Part shown: in pieces, positions 10,453 to 20,720 of the stretch | How the letters are laid out: the number at the start of each line of letters is the position of its first letter | Numbering within the stretch: position 1 is the first letter of the stretch | DNA from: Agapetus fuscipes | Lineage: Eukaryota; Arthropoda; Insecta; Trichoptera; Glossosomatidae | Assembly: GCA_951799405.1 (NCBI GenBank) | Contig: OX637342.1 | Coordinates: forward strand, 930,001 to 994,000 | Reading direction: 5' to 3' | DNA: 64,000 nucleotides | The notes under the pieces: model-generated | What the model was told of the DNA's origin: nothing | Seen by the model: only the letters and a program-made list of their open reading frames with translations | Database searches by the model: none | Program-made: the position numbers and the translations under genes

Positions 10453-10788
10453 CCCCCCAGTGCTAATTTGGATTATCCACCATTTGATTCAAAGATGACT
10501 TTTCATCGATATGGTTCGAAGAATCATATTTTACTTAATTTGAGTCATGTGAAAAACGTAAAACACGATAATGTGAGAGTTGTTTTAAATATTTTTAAAT
10601 TCAATTTCCAGTTTCATAAGACACATTGGTCTTGTGCACATACAAACATTGCTCCTGTGAAATTACCTCTAATGATTATGATGATGGATGATTTATTTCT
10701 TGTGGTGCCATTTAATGGTCCAGTACCATCTCAAGGGTGCCGTAAACCAAGGACATGGACATAAGACAAACAAGCACTAAAGGGACGA
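10453..10788. mobile_element. M1 MITE with ~80 bp extra internal DNA
   Basis: Left end CCCAGTGCTAATTTGGATTA, right end GACAAACAAGCACTAAAGGG. The core has ATAATGTGAGAGTTGTTTTA and ATAAGACACATTGGTC. About 80 bp between 10675 and 10755 are not found in sister copies, so this copy carries an insertion or a different right arm. Confidence 0.75.
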
Positions 10789-10825
10789 TAAGGGTGAAAT
10801 GGGCCTACAGAATATCTGAAATCTA

Positions 10826-11071
10826 ACAGTGCTATTCTTAGACATTTTAGTCGCCCGTTGAGTCCACGCTTTGACAAACTAATGAAGCATTTGTATGAAG
10901 ACCTTTCAATCCAAGATGGCCGCAAGTGAACAGCTGATTAGTCTTCATACAAATATTACCAAAATTTGGTAGGTAAGAATGACCGTGGTGATGAAACTTC
11001 CAGCCCAGGCATCATTAGTTTGTCAAAGCGTGGGCTCAACCGACGACTAAAATGTCTGAGAATAGCACTGT
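10826..11071. mobile_element. 246 bp MITE with ~60 bp TIRs
   Basis: Perfectly placed inverted ends: ACAGTGCTATTCTTAGACAT on the left and ATGTCTGAGAATAGCACTGT on the right. The complementarity extends about 60 bases inward to CAAACTAATGA/TCATTAGTTTG. An inner inverted pair (TGTATGAAGAC/GTCTTCATACA) adds to the fold. The flanks are TA on the left and AA on the right, so a mutated TA duplication is possible. The element at 38205 has similar ends. Confidence 0.85.
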
Positions 11072-11499
11072 AAGGAGTCTTCTGCACAGAATTTCCATAA
11101 TAAACATAAAATTGCTTAAAAATTTAGTACAAAAAAGGTGCAGGATCACTGTTCTAGGAATAAATGAACTGTGACCCAGAAAAGCTATTTATGCATTAAT
11201 TAATAGAAAAACAATTTCACGGTTTGCAACCACTCATTGTGGGAGGAAATTATATGCTGTTTGTTTATAATCGTCCATTCATTTCTGTAAAATTTAGAGC
11301 AAACGAATATTTCAAATCGTTAACGCAAACAAAGGGTTAAACAGCGTGCACCTTCTTCGTCTTCTATTTATATTGTAACTGTAACGCTGACGCCGTTTAC
11401 TAGACGCCTGGACGCATCCTCTGCGGAGTATCCTCTGTAGAAAGTGTTATGCAATTTCTTTGTGTTGAGATGGAACAAGGTTTATTGAAGTAATCTATA
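11072..11499. other. unassigned interval
   Basis: No coding or repeat signal found. Confidence 0.4.
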
Positions 11500-11746
11500 A
11501 TAATCTATAATCTAAGTTGCAAGGATATATTCATTTAAAGCTCTCAGATGTAAGCCCACAAACCAACAAGTGTAGTTCGCGCTTACAAATGCTGAATGTG
11601 TACTTACAAATAAAATCCAAACCTCAAATGAACATAAGCCCCACAACTTTTGCCGACCTTCCCTGAAACAGGGGTAACATTGGCAAAGTGAACCATTTTT
11701 TACAGTATGGGTGGTCAGCCTCATACCAACCTATAAGTCAAGGAAT
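11500..11746 (-). repeat. R1 family copy
   Basis: Full copy; the tail appears as AATCTATAATCTATAATCTAAG. It closely matches the copy at 59230 and the truncated one at 40448, defining a subfamily with CTCTCAGATGTA near the tail. Confidence 0.9.
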
Positions 11747-12258
11747 ATGAATAAAAAATTACATCCCCCTATAATATAAAATGCAACGGCCTCCCCATAC
11801 AAAATAGTTGTGCGTTAATGGCATTCAAACTGAAGAACTCCTGAACAGATGCACGTCATATTCACAACAATTATTGTTCAGGACTTGGGATGTGCTTCCT
11901 CATCATTAGTAGATTTTAAATTGTTGTTTTTTAAATAAATAAACATGATCAATCACAACACCTTTTTATGTAAAACCTATGCGAGAAACAAAACTCATTT
12001 TGACATTCGAATTTCAAATAAATTGCCAGCACTTCAACATAGGCTTCAAAGTTGCCATCGTTGCCATTGCCAAGTCGATTCTTTTTGGGTTGAATTCCGT
12101 TGAGTACCTACCTATATTCTTTATTTATTTCAAAATTATACTTCAACCAGTTATAACATGTATTTTTTAGAAATAATGACGATCGATTAGGTCAACTTTT
12201 TATATGAAACCGTACTTATTGCGGCATTTAATTTTTTTAAAGTATTATTACAATATAC
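11747..12258. other. unassigned interval
   Basis: AT-rich; nothing supported. Confidence 0.4.
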
Positions 12259-14520
12259 AATCTAAGTTGCATAGACGCATTAACATTTATAATTCATATT
12301 CAATGCACTCCTCTTCGGAGACACGAGTGAGTTTGCGCTTACAAATCCTGCATGTGTATTTAGAAATAAAAATTTCAGCCTCTCATGACCATAATAAGCC
12401 CTGCAACTTTTGCTGACCTTTTCAAAAACAGGGGAAACATTTGTCAAGTGAACCATTTTTTGCGATATGGGTATTCAGGCTCATACTTACCTATAAGTCA
12501 AGGATTTGTGTTTGAAAAATCCTTCAACAACGTTAAATTTAATTTATAATCTAAAGTTGCAAAAAAAGTTATTTGATGATTCAAATTGAATGCACGCCCA
12601 CAAACTGGCAAATGTCATTTCACGCTAACATATAGTTGTGGCACTTGATTTTTTTTAAATATTAGAATATATAATCTAAGTTCCACAGATACAATAACTT
12701 TTATAATTCATATTCAATGCATGCCCCCCTGGAGACACGAGTGGGTACGCGCTTATTAATGCTGCATGTGAACTTACAAATTAAAATTAAGGCCTCTAAT
12801 GAACATAAGCCCTGCAACTTTGGCCAACCTTTTCAAAAACAGGGGGAACATTTGTCAAGTGAACCATTTTTTGCGATATGGGTATTCAGGCTCATACTTA
12901 CCTATAAGTCAAGGATTTGAGTTTGAAAAATCCTTCAACAACGTTAAATTAAATTTATAATCTAAAGTTGCAAAAAAAGTTATTTGATGATTTAAATTGA
13001 ATGCACGCCCACAAACTGGCAAATGTCATTTCACGCTAACATATAGTTGTGGCGCTTGATTTTTTTTAAATATAAGAATATATAATCTAAGTTGCACAGA
13101 TACAATAACTTTTATAATTCATATTCAATGCATGCCCCCCTGGAGACACGAGTGGGTACGCGCTTATTAATGCTGCATGTGAACTTACAAATTAAAATTA
13201 AGGCCTCTAATGAACATAAGCCCTGCAACTTTGGCCAACCTTTTCAAAAACAGGGGAAACATTTGTCAAGTGAACCATTTTTTTCGATATGGGTATTCAA
13301 GCTCATACTTACCTATCCGTTAAGGATTTGAGTTTGAAAAATCCTTCAACAACGTTAAATTTAATTTATAATCTAAAGTTGCAAAAAAAGTTATTTGATG
13401 ATTCAAATTGAATGCACGCCCACAAACTGGCAAATGTCATTTCACGCTAACATATAGTTGTGGCGCTTGATTTTTTTTAAATATTAGAATATATAATCTA
13501 AGTTGCACAGACACAATAACTTTTATAATTCATATTCAATGCATGCCCCCCTGGAGACACGAGTGGGTTCGCACTTATAAATGCTGCATGTGAACTTACA
13601 AATTAAAATTAAGGCCTCTAATGAACATAAGCCCTGCAACTTTTGCCAACCTTTTCAAAAACAGGGGAGACATTTGTCAAGTGAACCATTTTTTGCGATA
13701 TGGATATACAGGCTCACACTAATATATAAGTCAAGGAATTTGAGTTTGAAAAATCCTTCAACAACGTTAAATTTAATTTATAATCTAAAGTTGCAAAAAA
13801 AGTTATTTGATGATTCAAATTGAATGCACGCCCACAAACTGGCAAATGTCATTTCACGCTAACATATAGTTGTGGCGCTTGAGTTTTTTTAATATTAGAA
13901 TATATAATCTAAGTTGCACAGATACAATAACTTTAATAATTCATATTCGAGACACGAGTGGGTTCGCACTTATAAATGCTGCATGTGAACTTACAAATTA
14001 AAATAAAGGCCTCTAATGAACATAAGCCCTGCAACTTTTGCCAACCTTTTCAAAAACAGGGGAAACATTTGTCAAGTGAACCATTTTTTGCGATATGGGT
14101 ATTCAGGCTCATACTTACCTATAAGTCAAGGATTTGAGTTTGAAAAATCCTTCAACAACGTTAAATTTAATTTATAATCTAAAGTTGCAAAAAAAGTTAT
14201 TTGATGATTCAAATTGAATGCACGCCCACAAACTGGCAAATGTCATTTCACGCTAACATTTAATTGTGGCACTTGATGTTTTTAATTTTAGAATATAAAT
14301 CTAAGTTGCATACATACATTTTATAATTCATATTCAATGCATGCCCCCAAGCAGACATGAGTGACTTTGCGCTTACAAATGCTGCATGTTTAATTACAAA
14401 TAAAAATTTCAGCCTCTCTTGACCATAAGCCCTGCAATTTTGCCGACCTTTTCAGGAACAGAGAAACATTCGTTCAGTGAACATTTTTGTAGGTATGGGA
14501 GGTCAGCCTCATACCTCATG
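12259..14520 (-). repeat. tandem array of 411 bp R1-derived units
   Basis: The start AATCTAAGTTGCA recurs at 12259, 12673, 13084, 13495, 13906 and 14298: spacings 414, 411, 411, 411 and 392. Each unit holds one complete R1 (minus orientation) followed by AAAAATCCTTCAACAACG and the start of a second, truncated R1 (TATAATCTAAAGTTGCAAAA to CACGCTAACATATAG). Central units are almost identical and outer ones more diverged, as expected after unequal crossing-over. The fifth unit lost about 20 bp near its start. Small ORFs inside are by-products of the repeat. Confidence 0.95.
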
Positions 14521-14984
14521 CTTCATACAAGATACTCAGAACATGAAAGAACTAAATAACCCTTTTACCGCAATTTTTTTTTCAACTTACTTTTCATTTT
14601 ACTTAAGCATTTAATTACTATGAAGGAGGTCTGAGGAAAAATTATTGCGAAGCCAGACTTACACTGCCCGAAGGGCCTAGCAGACAACCGTACGCAGTAC
14701 GGTCAGTCTGCTAGTTTAAATATATAAAAGAACAAAACCTTACAAAGAAATCTATACAAAAAAAGTCAGAAATTTCCTATGCAAAAAATGTAGCAAATTA
14801 ATACACCAACATTAGAAATCACCATAATAATGTTAAAAAATAAGATGGATTTTTGCTGTACCTGGTGATGATAATAAGTGATTGGAAACGTAAGTGCTTT
14901 AATGAATAAAGTGAAATTGAACAGTGTCTTAGTAGACTTATGATTCATCTGGTTTTGTTCCATAAAATGTACTATATCTTTAAT
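14521..14984. other. unassigned interval with a strong hairpin
   Basis: At 14677-14714 CTAGCAGACAACCGTA pairs with TACGGTCAGTCTGCTAG across a 5-base loop. Its function is unknown; it may be part of a DNA transposon end. The rest is AT-rich. Confidence 0.5.
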
Positions 14985-15463
14985 CTATAATCTAAGTTTC
15001 AAAGGTATGTAAACATTTAACGCTCATATTAAATGCATGCCCACAGACAGGCACATGTAGGTTCGCGCCTACACATTCTGCATGTGTGCATATTAAATCT
15101 AACCTGCAAAGATATTTATCATTTAAGATTCACATTAAACGCATTCCCACAAGCAGACATGTATAATTTCGCGCTATCACATGCCGCATGTGGACCTACA
15201 ATATAAAAAAACAATCTCAAATTAACATAAGCCCTGCAATTCTTGCCGAGCTTCCCTGAAACACGGGTGACATTGGCCAAGTGAACCATTTTTTTACAGT
15301 ATGGGTGGTCAGCCTCACACAAATAAAAAAAAAACTCACATGAGCATAAACCTTGCAACTCCTGCCGCCTTTACCTAGATACATTAACCGGGGTGGCATT
15401 TGCAAAAGTGAACCAATTTTTACGGCACGTGGGTCAGCCTTATACCAACCTATCAGTCAAGGA
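14985..15463 (-). repeat. R1 copy interrupted by another R1 copy
   Basis: The outer copy (GGCACATGTAGGT subfamily, as at 9630) is split: 14985-15093 ends in CATGTGTGCATA, and 15317-15463 resumes at CAAATAAAAA and ends at CTATCAGTCAAGGA. The DNA between is a second R1. Confidence 0.85.
15094..15316 (-). repeat. R1 copy nested in R1, 5'-truncated
   Basis: Runs from TTAAATCTAACCTGCAAAG to GGTCAGCCTCACA. It lacks about 25 bases of the R1 5' end (the ATACCAACCTATAAGTCAAG complement) but keeps the tail. 5' truncation with an intact tail is what target-primed retrotransposition gives. Confidence 0.75.
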
Positions 15464-15587
15464 GCTAAGGGTCAAAAAAATGTTTTTCTTCGTGAACTTT
15501 TTATCCTCGAGCGTTTTTAGTGTTATCGCACCATTTTAAAGGGAACAACTGAAAGCGTTCGAGGAAATAAGGCAGCACGTGAATAAA
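15464..15587. mobile_element. fragment of M2 outer flank
   Basis: CTCGAGCGTTTTTAGTG with GCACCATTTT, and the inverted GAAAGCGTTCGAGG before AAATAAGGCAGC, resemble the sequence flanking M2 at 1715-1755 and 2040-2060. Possibly an internally deleted relative. Confidence 0.4.
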
Positions 15588-15700
15588 GCCTTACCTGTAA
15601 AAATAAAAATGTTGTACTCGTTCTTGTGAGACTATTTCAAGGAAAACGCGGCAAAAAAGTTACACTATATGTGAAGCTTAGCAGCGTTTAGTGTTACATA
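15588..15700 (+). mobile_element. SB SINE tail fragment
   Basis: CTTACCTGTAAAAATAAAAA, CGCGGCAAAAAAGTTACACT and ATATGTGAAGCTTAG match the SB tail. Head absent. Confidence 0.7.
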
Positions 15701-16083
15701 AATTTTCGGCGTTAAAAAAAACAATACAATTTATATAAACACATGAATACTGTTATAATCCATTTGTTATTGGGCTGAATTTCTGAGATATGAGTGAAAA
15801 TCGCTTTTTTTGCCTCTAGGACGTTCAGGCAAGGCTTTGTGGGAAATAAGGCGGGCAGAAATGTGCTGTTTTACGTCCGTTTCCCGGGGGAGATCGGCAG
15901 CCTTTTGCAATCGGAGGTCTCCGAACTTTATGGCAATATTAAAGAATAAATGGACCTTAAAATGGTGTTCGTTTTAGTATTGACAATTTTGTTTTGATTA
16001 TAATCAAAACAAAATAAGTATTTTCTAATCTGTTGAAAGTGTAAAATACAAAAATATTAAATTAATATATAATACTATAAAGA
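15701..16083. other. unassigned interval
   Basis: No ORF or shared repeat recognised. Confidence 0.4.
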
Positions 16084-16236
16084 TGATTTATTTAAAGCTG
16101 TTTTTGTGTGAATCACACCTCAAGAGCCCTCTGCGAGCTTGGTCGTCACTTGTCGCTATAAAAAGCGCCAATTCTAAAGCAAGACCCAGTTGCTGTAGAG
16201 CTGGATGGACATTTTACCTATCCTTAGATAGATAGA
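16084..16236 (-). mobile_element. SA SINE 3' part
   Basis: Minus-strand SA tail and body (TTTGTGTGAATCACACCTCA, AAGCAAGACCCAGTTGCTG, GCTGGATGGAC) stopping before the tRNA-like head. Confidence 0.8.
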
Positions 16237-16344
16237 TAAGACAAAATTTGTATAGAGCCTTTTATGACAGTGTGTCACTACAAAGGCGCTTATCCGTATA
16301 ATTGGACGAAGAGGTGAGTCTTGAGACCTCTTTTAATTAATGGT

Positions 16345-16610
16345 CTCTCCATATCCAGTTCCCTTCCTTGCAAGCATCTTTCAACGCAGTCATATCCATA
16401 ACCTTACCACACATTTCCTTCATTTACAATTGCTTTGTATATTCCATTCATTCACATTATAAGCAATCTGATCCAGAAAATACTTTTCTCGGTCTTTCCT
16501 TTCACATTTCCTCCGCAAGTGTTCAAATAAGCACTCTAAATGTATTTTACCATTTTTATGGAAGCATTTTCTTGTTTCCAAAAGGCTGAGGACCACTTCG
16601 TCTATCTGCG
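16345..16610 (-). mobile_element. LINE 3' end (RTE-like C-terminus)
   Basis: Complement of the GRPRK...DQI tail: CTTTTCTCGGTCTTTCCTTT, CAATCTGATCCAG and a CATTCATTCACATTATAAGC block, in the order found at 29345 and 42205. Heavily mutated. Confidence 0.6.
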
Positions 16611-16780
16611 AGCCTTCTCTAGGCCTCTTCGATCCATTTATCAGAGTTTGTGAGGGATTTAGCTCCCCGGGCTGGACGTGTCAATACGGTACGATATCCG
16701 CTCTTTGCCTAAGGAATAACACACTAAGCCTGAGTGACCAGCACAAAGTCAAACCTAATACACACTTAGAAAATATACGA

Positions 16781-17094
16781 AGATGTTGCAACGTAATCCA
16801 GGTTCTCTGTTTATTTTTTTCAATAAAAAAACCAATGCTCAAACCTCCTCATACCTGTCCTGCATGTATGTATCAGAAGGACCCACAGCACATGGACACT
16901 CATACAAAGCTATATTTAATGGGCGAAAGGCCTTCTCGTCAAGTAAAAGCAACGCAACTAAGCTACACATGTGTTGTAACTTTTTGCCGCGTCTTTTATT
17001 TTAAACAAGCACTCTACCAGCTGAACTATCGACTGGACTGTATGATGCAACGTAATCCAGATTCTTTGGTTATTTTTTAATAAAAAAAACAATG
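16781..17094. repeat. ~52 bp direct repeat bracketing an SB relic
   Basis: TGCAACGTAATCCAGGTTCT (16785) and TGCAACGTAATCCAGATTCT (17045) begin near-identical stretches, each continuing through TTATTTTTT and AATAAAAAAA. The offset is 260 bp. Between them, 16945-17038 is a minus-strand SB relic whose tRNA-like head (AGCACTCTACCAGCTGAACT) is joined directly to its tail (AACTAAGCTACACATGTG) by an internal deletion. Confidence 0.7.
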
Positions 17095-17426
17095 GTGACT
17101 CTTTTATTTATGTACAAAAAATAAATGAGATTTGTGAGCTAGCTTAACAATTTATACGCAGCTAATAATTTTCTGCAATCGAAATCCGCTTTATACACAA
17201 AGCACTGAGAATATTCTAGAGTAAACTATAGCGTGTGCACACCTATACCAGTATATTCGAGTGTGTACTCACTCACACTAGAAATAATTATTCTGAATGT
17301 TTAAAAATACAAATAAAATAAACACAATTTCATGAAAACTAAATAAAAAAATCACATTGTGATGAAGACTGTTTTAAAAAAACCCGTGATAGACCATGTT
17401 CTTCACGTTTTACTTTTTGACGATAT
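17095..17426. other. unassigned interval
   Basis: AT-rich; nothing beyond a few short alternating-purine stretches. Confidence 0.4.
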
Positions 17427-17600
17427 TTCGCTTGCACGAGAGGAAAGTATTCCACAGGCTGGTTATCAAAGCGACGCGGGGGTCTTCACATCCGATTACT
17501 GTAAGTTACTGATATCGGCAATAAGCGGACGCAAACACCACCGCGTCGCGGTCATAAACAGCCTTGAGAATGCTTTCCGCTCGTGGAAGCGAAAAAACAG
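17427..17600. repeat. palindrome of a satellite-like unit
   Basis: The left arm (17427-17497, from TTTCGCTTGCACGAGAGGAA) and the right arm (17527-17600, ending TTCCGCTCGTGGAAGCGAAA) are inverted copies about 70 bases long, fairly GC-rich. The same unit appears head-to-tail at 17997-18323. The 86-codon ORF over this palindrome is probably incidental. Confidence 0.8.
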
Positions 17601-17996
17601 ATATTTAAGTTGTGAATAGAACAATGTCTAACACGCAAGAATTTCAAAATAATTTATGAATAGTATTATAAACTAACTAGATAGAGTATACCTACTATCG
17701 CAAGCAATTAAAATAACGGCCACAAATATTAACTACGTTGAGCACTTGCTTTTAGAACAAACCTGTGAAAAGCACAGCACTGCATACATACATAGCTGAG
17801 CACACAGTGAGAGATGCTTTAATGGCCTTTAACAAATTTCCCGCGCAACTTAATAATAATTTACTTACAAGTTACGACTTTATGAGTTATTCCACTTATA
17901 ACGCGGGAGTTGATTGCACTCAGCGGATTATATGCAAGAGATGAAGCTGTGTTTATCATTCCAACTCATGCCAGACTCAGAAAGGCGTATTCAAAT

Positions 17997-18323
17997 ACTA
18001 GTGCACATATTTCGTGCGAGACCGTGTTATTTTGTAACTTTTTTTTTTATTTGCCGACTTTTCGTTTCCACGACCAGAAAGCATTTTCAAGGTTGTTTAT
18101 CGGAGTGATGATGTGGTGCCGTTTGTTAAATGCTGGTAACTGGCTGAAAATGTTAAAGAGTAATACGAAAATATTTCATACGCGACCATGTTTTGCGTAA
18201 CTTATTTTTTCGCCGACGGTTTGTTTCCACTAGCGGGAAGCATTTTCAAGGCTGTTTATTGCAGTGATGCGTTGGTCTTTGTGTCCGCTTAATGTTGGTA
18301 ACCGGCTGAAAATTAGTAAGACG
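17997..18323 (+). repeat. two tandem ~163 bp units
   Basis: Unit 1 (17997-18161) and unit 2 (18162-18323) share CATATTTCGTGCGAGACCGTG/CATACGCGACCATG-type starts, then CGTTTCCAC, AAGCATTTTCAAGG, TGTTTAT, and end in GCTGGTAACTGGCTGAAAAT or its variant. The CCAC...GAAAGCATT core is the arm of the 17427 palindrome. Confidence 0.8.
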
Positions 18324-18574
18324 CTCTCCCAGTTCTTGTTTACCGGATAGACCAATTTTGTCAAACGTGACTTTTTAATGCAGTTGTTTTAAGAATTAAA
18401 TTCTACACAATCTGAGCTAAGAAAAAACGTAAAATTCGGTAATGTGAGAGTTGTTTTAAATATTTTTAAAATCAATTTCCTGTTTATAAGACACATTGGT
18501 CCAGAACACATGCAAACATTGCTCATGGAAAATTAGCTGAATGGTCTATACGGTAAACAAGAACTAAGGCAGCG
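18324..18574. mobile_element. M2 MITE
   Basis: CCCAGTTCTTGTTTACCGGA on the left, CGGTAAACAAGAACTAAGGC on the right, and the M2 core between. It directly abuts the second satellite unit. Confidence 0.85.
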
Positions 18575-19468
18575 AAGAGACACTTGTCTACTCATGAGTT
18601 TGTTTTTAATATAAATCTTAAATTATATATTTGCATCTTAGATTATGGGTAGTTTAAGTCAAGGATACGTCAACAATTTGTAATGTACTTTTCATATCTA
18701 ATTCATTCGCTATTTCAGGAATCTGGTCCATCCATACCTTTCTAGTTGTTCTCCTACTACAAAAGTCAAGCATGTTTTTACAGCATGGGAGGTCAGCCTC
18801 ATACCTTTTAATTAAGGATCACCAGTATGTATCGTTTGCATTAAATTATTCGTGTAATCTGAAATACAGTTTTAGATATTTGTGTGCAATAATTTAGTTC
18901 CTAAAACACCTCCATTTACAAATCCGATGCATTAAATATCAATGGTCAACCACTCTCCAAATCATTTGCGAACTATACAGTCCAAATGCATTGTGGAACC
19001 ATAGAGAAAGTCCATGTACCTACATAATTTGTTGAACAGTAAGTTATATTGAGTACAATAACAATGAGAAGCAGAAACTAACTTACTGCATTGATACATA
19101 CTATCTACCACTTTGGTCTCAGTCCTGTCAAACGTTGCAGTTGTGTAGTCATACAAAACATGTTTATACGTGTTTTCTTGCTTTGTCCATTTTGTCTTTA
19201 GACACTCAAATACAACACATGCCATAATGTCTCAAATTAATTCCTTTTTCCTCTGAAATTCGTCAATTTTTCGATCACAAGATTTATACCGCATGCGTTT
19301 ATGTTCCGACTGCTCCGGGGATAGTACGCACGTCATGGTTATGCTGCCATCTTTCTAGAAACATTTTTACATTCACCCGAGTTTTTTTGTACACATGGAA
19401 ATGCAACTGTGAAGTTTATTGTTCTCTTTCTTCCTAGTGACTATTTTCGCAAGTAGGTTGAAACAGAT
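18575..19468. other. interval with R1 scraps and an orphan ORF
   Basis: Short R1-like scraps at 18640-18668 and 18770-18825 (TTTACAGCATGGGAGGTCAG). A minus-strand ORF of 87 codons (19225 to 18962), with five cysteines and no recognised domain, is the only longer frame not explained by a repeat. I cannot call it a gene. Confidence 0.4.
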
Positions 19469-19483
19469 TATATAATTGTTTTT

Positions 19484-19781
19484 AGGCTTTCATGGCCGGC
19501 TTCAGATGATGATGATAAGGATGTGGAATCCATCTTTGCGGGCTTGTAGACCATGATCTAATTATTATTTTGTAGGCTGCTTTATTCTTTTTGGAAGGCT
19601 GCTACGTTTCGTCAGTAACATATGACTGACATCTTCAGGGCTTGTACTTAGACTAAGTCATGTTACTGACGAAACGTAGCAGCCTTCTGAAAAGAATAAA
19701 GCAGCCTACAAAAGAATTATTTGACCATGGTCTACAAGCCCGGAAAGATGGATTCTATGTACATCCTTATCATCATCAGAA
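19484..19781. mobile_element. foldback element
   Basis: Inverted arms: GGCTGCTACGTTTCGTCAGT on the left and ACTGACGAAACGTAGCAGCC on the right, extending outward through the AATAAAGCAGCCTACAAAA block, the CATGGTCTACAAGCC block and GATGATGATAAGGATG/CATCCTTATCATCATC. The loop contains GACATCTTCAGGGC. Near-identical TATATAAT(T)GTTTTT flanks (19469 and 19782) look like a 13-15 bp target duplication. Same architecture as 6598 and 39113, with different arm sequence. Confidence 0.85.
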
Positions 19782-19894
19782 TATATAATGTTTTTTTTTT
19801 CGATAAAATAATTTCTAGTCCACAGAATATATCATAAGTCAATGGTAGGTAACGTCCAAAAGGGGGTATTATTTGCAACAAATACTATACCCCG

Positions 19895-20025
19895 AGTATA
19901 AAACCTGCAGATAAACTCCCATCAATGACGTAAATAGAAAATGGATGGAAAATACAACAGCGCTCCTATTGTGGGTTTCAGTTTCCGTACATTTTCTACT
20001 TACGCGATCGGGAGGAGTTTATGTA
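19895..20025. mobile_element. MX-type short TIR element
   Basis: CGAGTATAAAAC is followed by TAAACTCCCATCAATGACGT and AAATAGAAAATG; the right side carries the inverse, ATTTTCTACTTACGCGATCG and GGAGGAGTTTATG. The same layout is seen at 36610-36765. Confidence 0.7.
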
Positions 20026-20051
20026 AATGCTTTGTACCTACTATGGTACTC

Positions 20052-20235
20052 GTCCCCTTAGTGCTTGTTTGGCTTATCCCTATCAGACGTAATTTCAAAT
20101 ACGCAATGTTTATATGTGTGCTGGACCTATGTGTTTTATGAAAACTGGAAATTGTTTTGTAAAAAAATTAAAACAGCTCTCACATTATTGTGTTCTCGGT
20201 ACGTTTTTTTGCTTAGCTCAGATTGTGTAGATTAG
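20052..20235. mobile_element. M1 MITE, truncated right side
   Basis: Left end CCCCTTAGTGCTTGTTTGGC, then AATTTCAAATACGCAATGTT and CTTAGCTCAGATTGTGTAGA; the matching right end is missing. Confidence 0.75.
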
Positions 20236-20720
20236 ACGTTGATAAAAATGAATGAAAATATTTTCCACAATTTTTTGTCTACCCTCAGAAAAATTTCAAC
20301 AGAGCTATAACACAATCTGATGACGCCATACAAAATTTCTGACAGTTCAATTTTAATTCTGCTACCCTCACTCCTAGTCAGCAGCCCCATGTAGCGTCAT
20401 GATTCGTGCGTACAGACCCTGCTTCCGGCGCTGCGTCCGCAGACCGGAAGCAACCGGAGGTCTAAACGGCGCTCTGGCCGAGCGAAAAATTGCAGTGTCG
20501 CTCGGACGTGACCGATATTGTGGTCGACCCTCCTTCCGATGCGCTAACCCTAGTACTGGCAACGGTCCTGCTAATAATTTGTCACAATTCTGCGCTGTTC
20601 TACCTGTGTGAATCTATTCAGAAATACATTGCAATATTACTTATATCTAGACTTATATTTGCCAACGTAGCGTTATATAGTGTCACCAAATAAAATGTAT
20701 TTTTTAAACTTTTTTTAAGA
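20236..20720. other. interval with a GC-rich island
   Basis: 20395-20560 is markedly GC-rich against AT-rich surroundings and is open in overlapping plus-strand frames (20399-20611 and 20490-20693, the latter with a hydrophobic VLATVLLIICHNSALFYL stretch). I recognise no family and see no repeat. It may be an exon relic or an unknown element. Confidence 0.35.

Noticed and set aside
12717..13823. Series of similar small ORFs (RVGTRLLMLHVNLQIKIKA...) as a tandem gene family
   Set aside because: They coincide with the 411 bp R1 array; their similarity is that of the DNA repeat, and dispersed R1 copies carry stops and shifts in this frame.
19490..19790. CRISPR-like or hairpin array
   Set aside because: Eukaryotic context and a single inverted pair; it is a foldback element.
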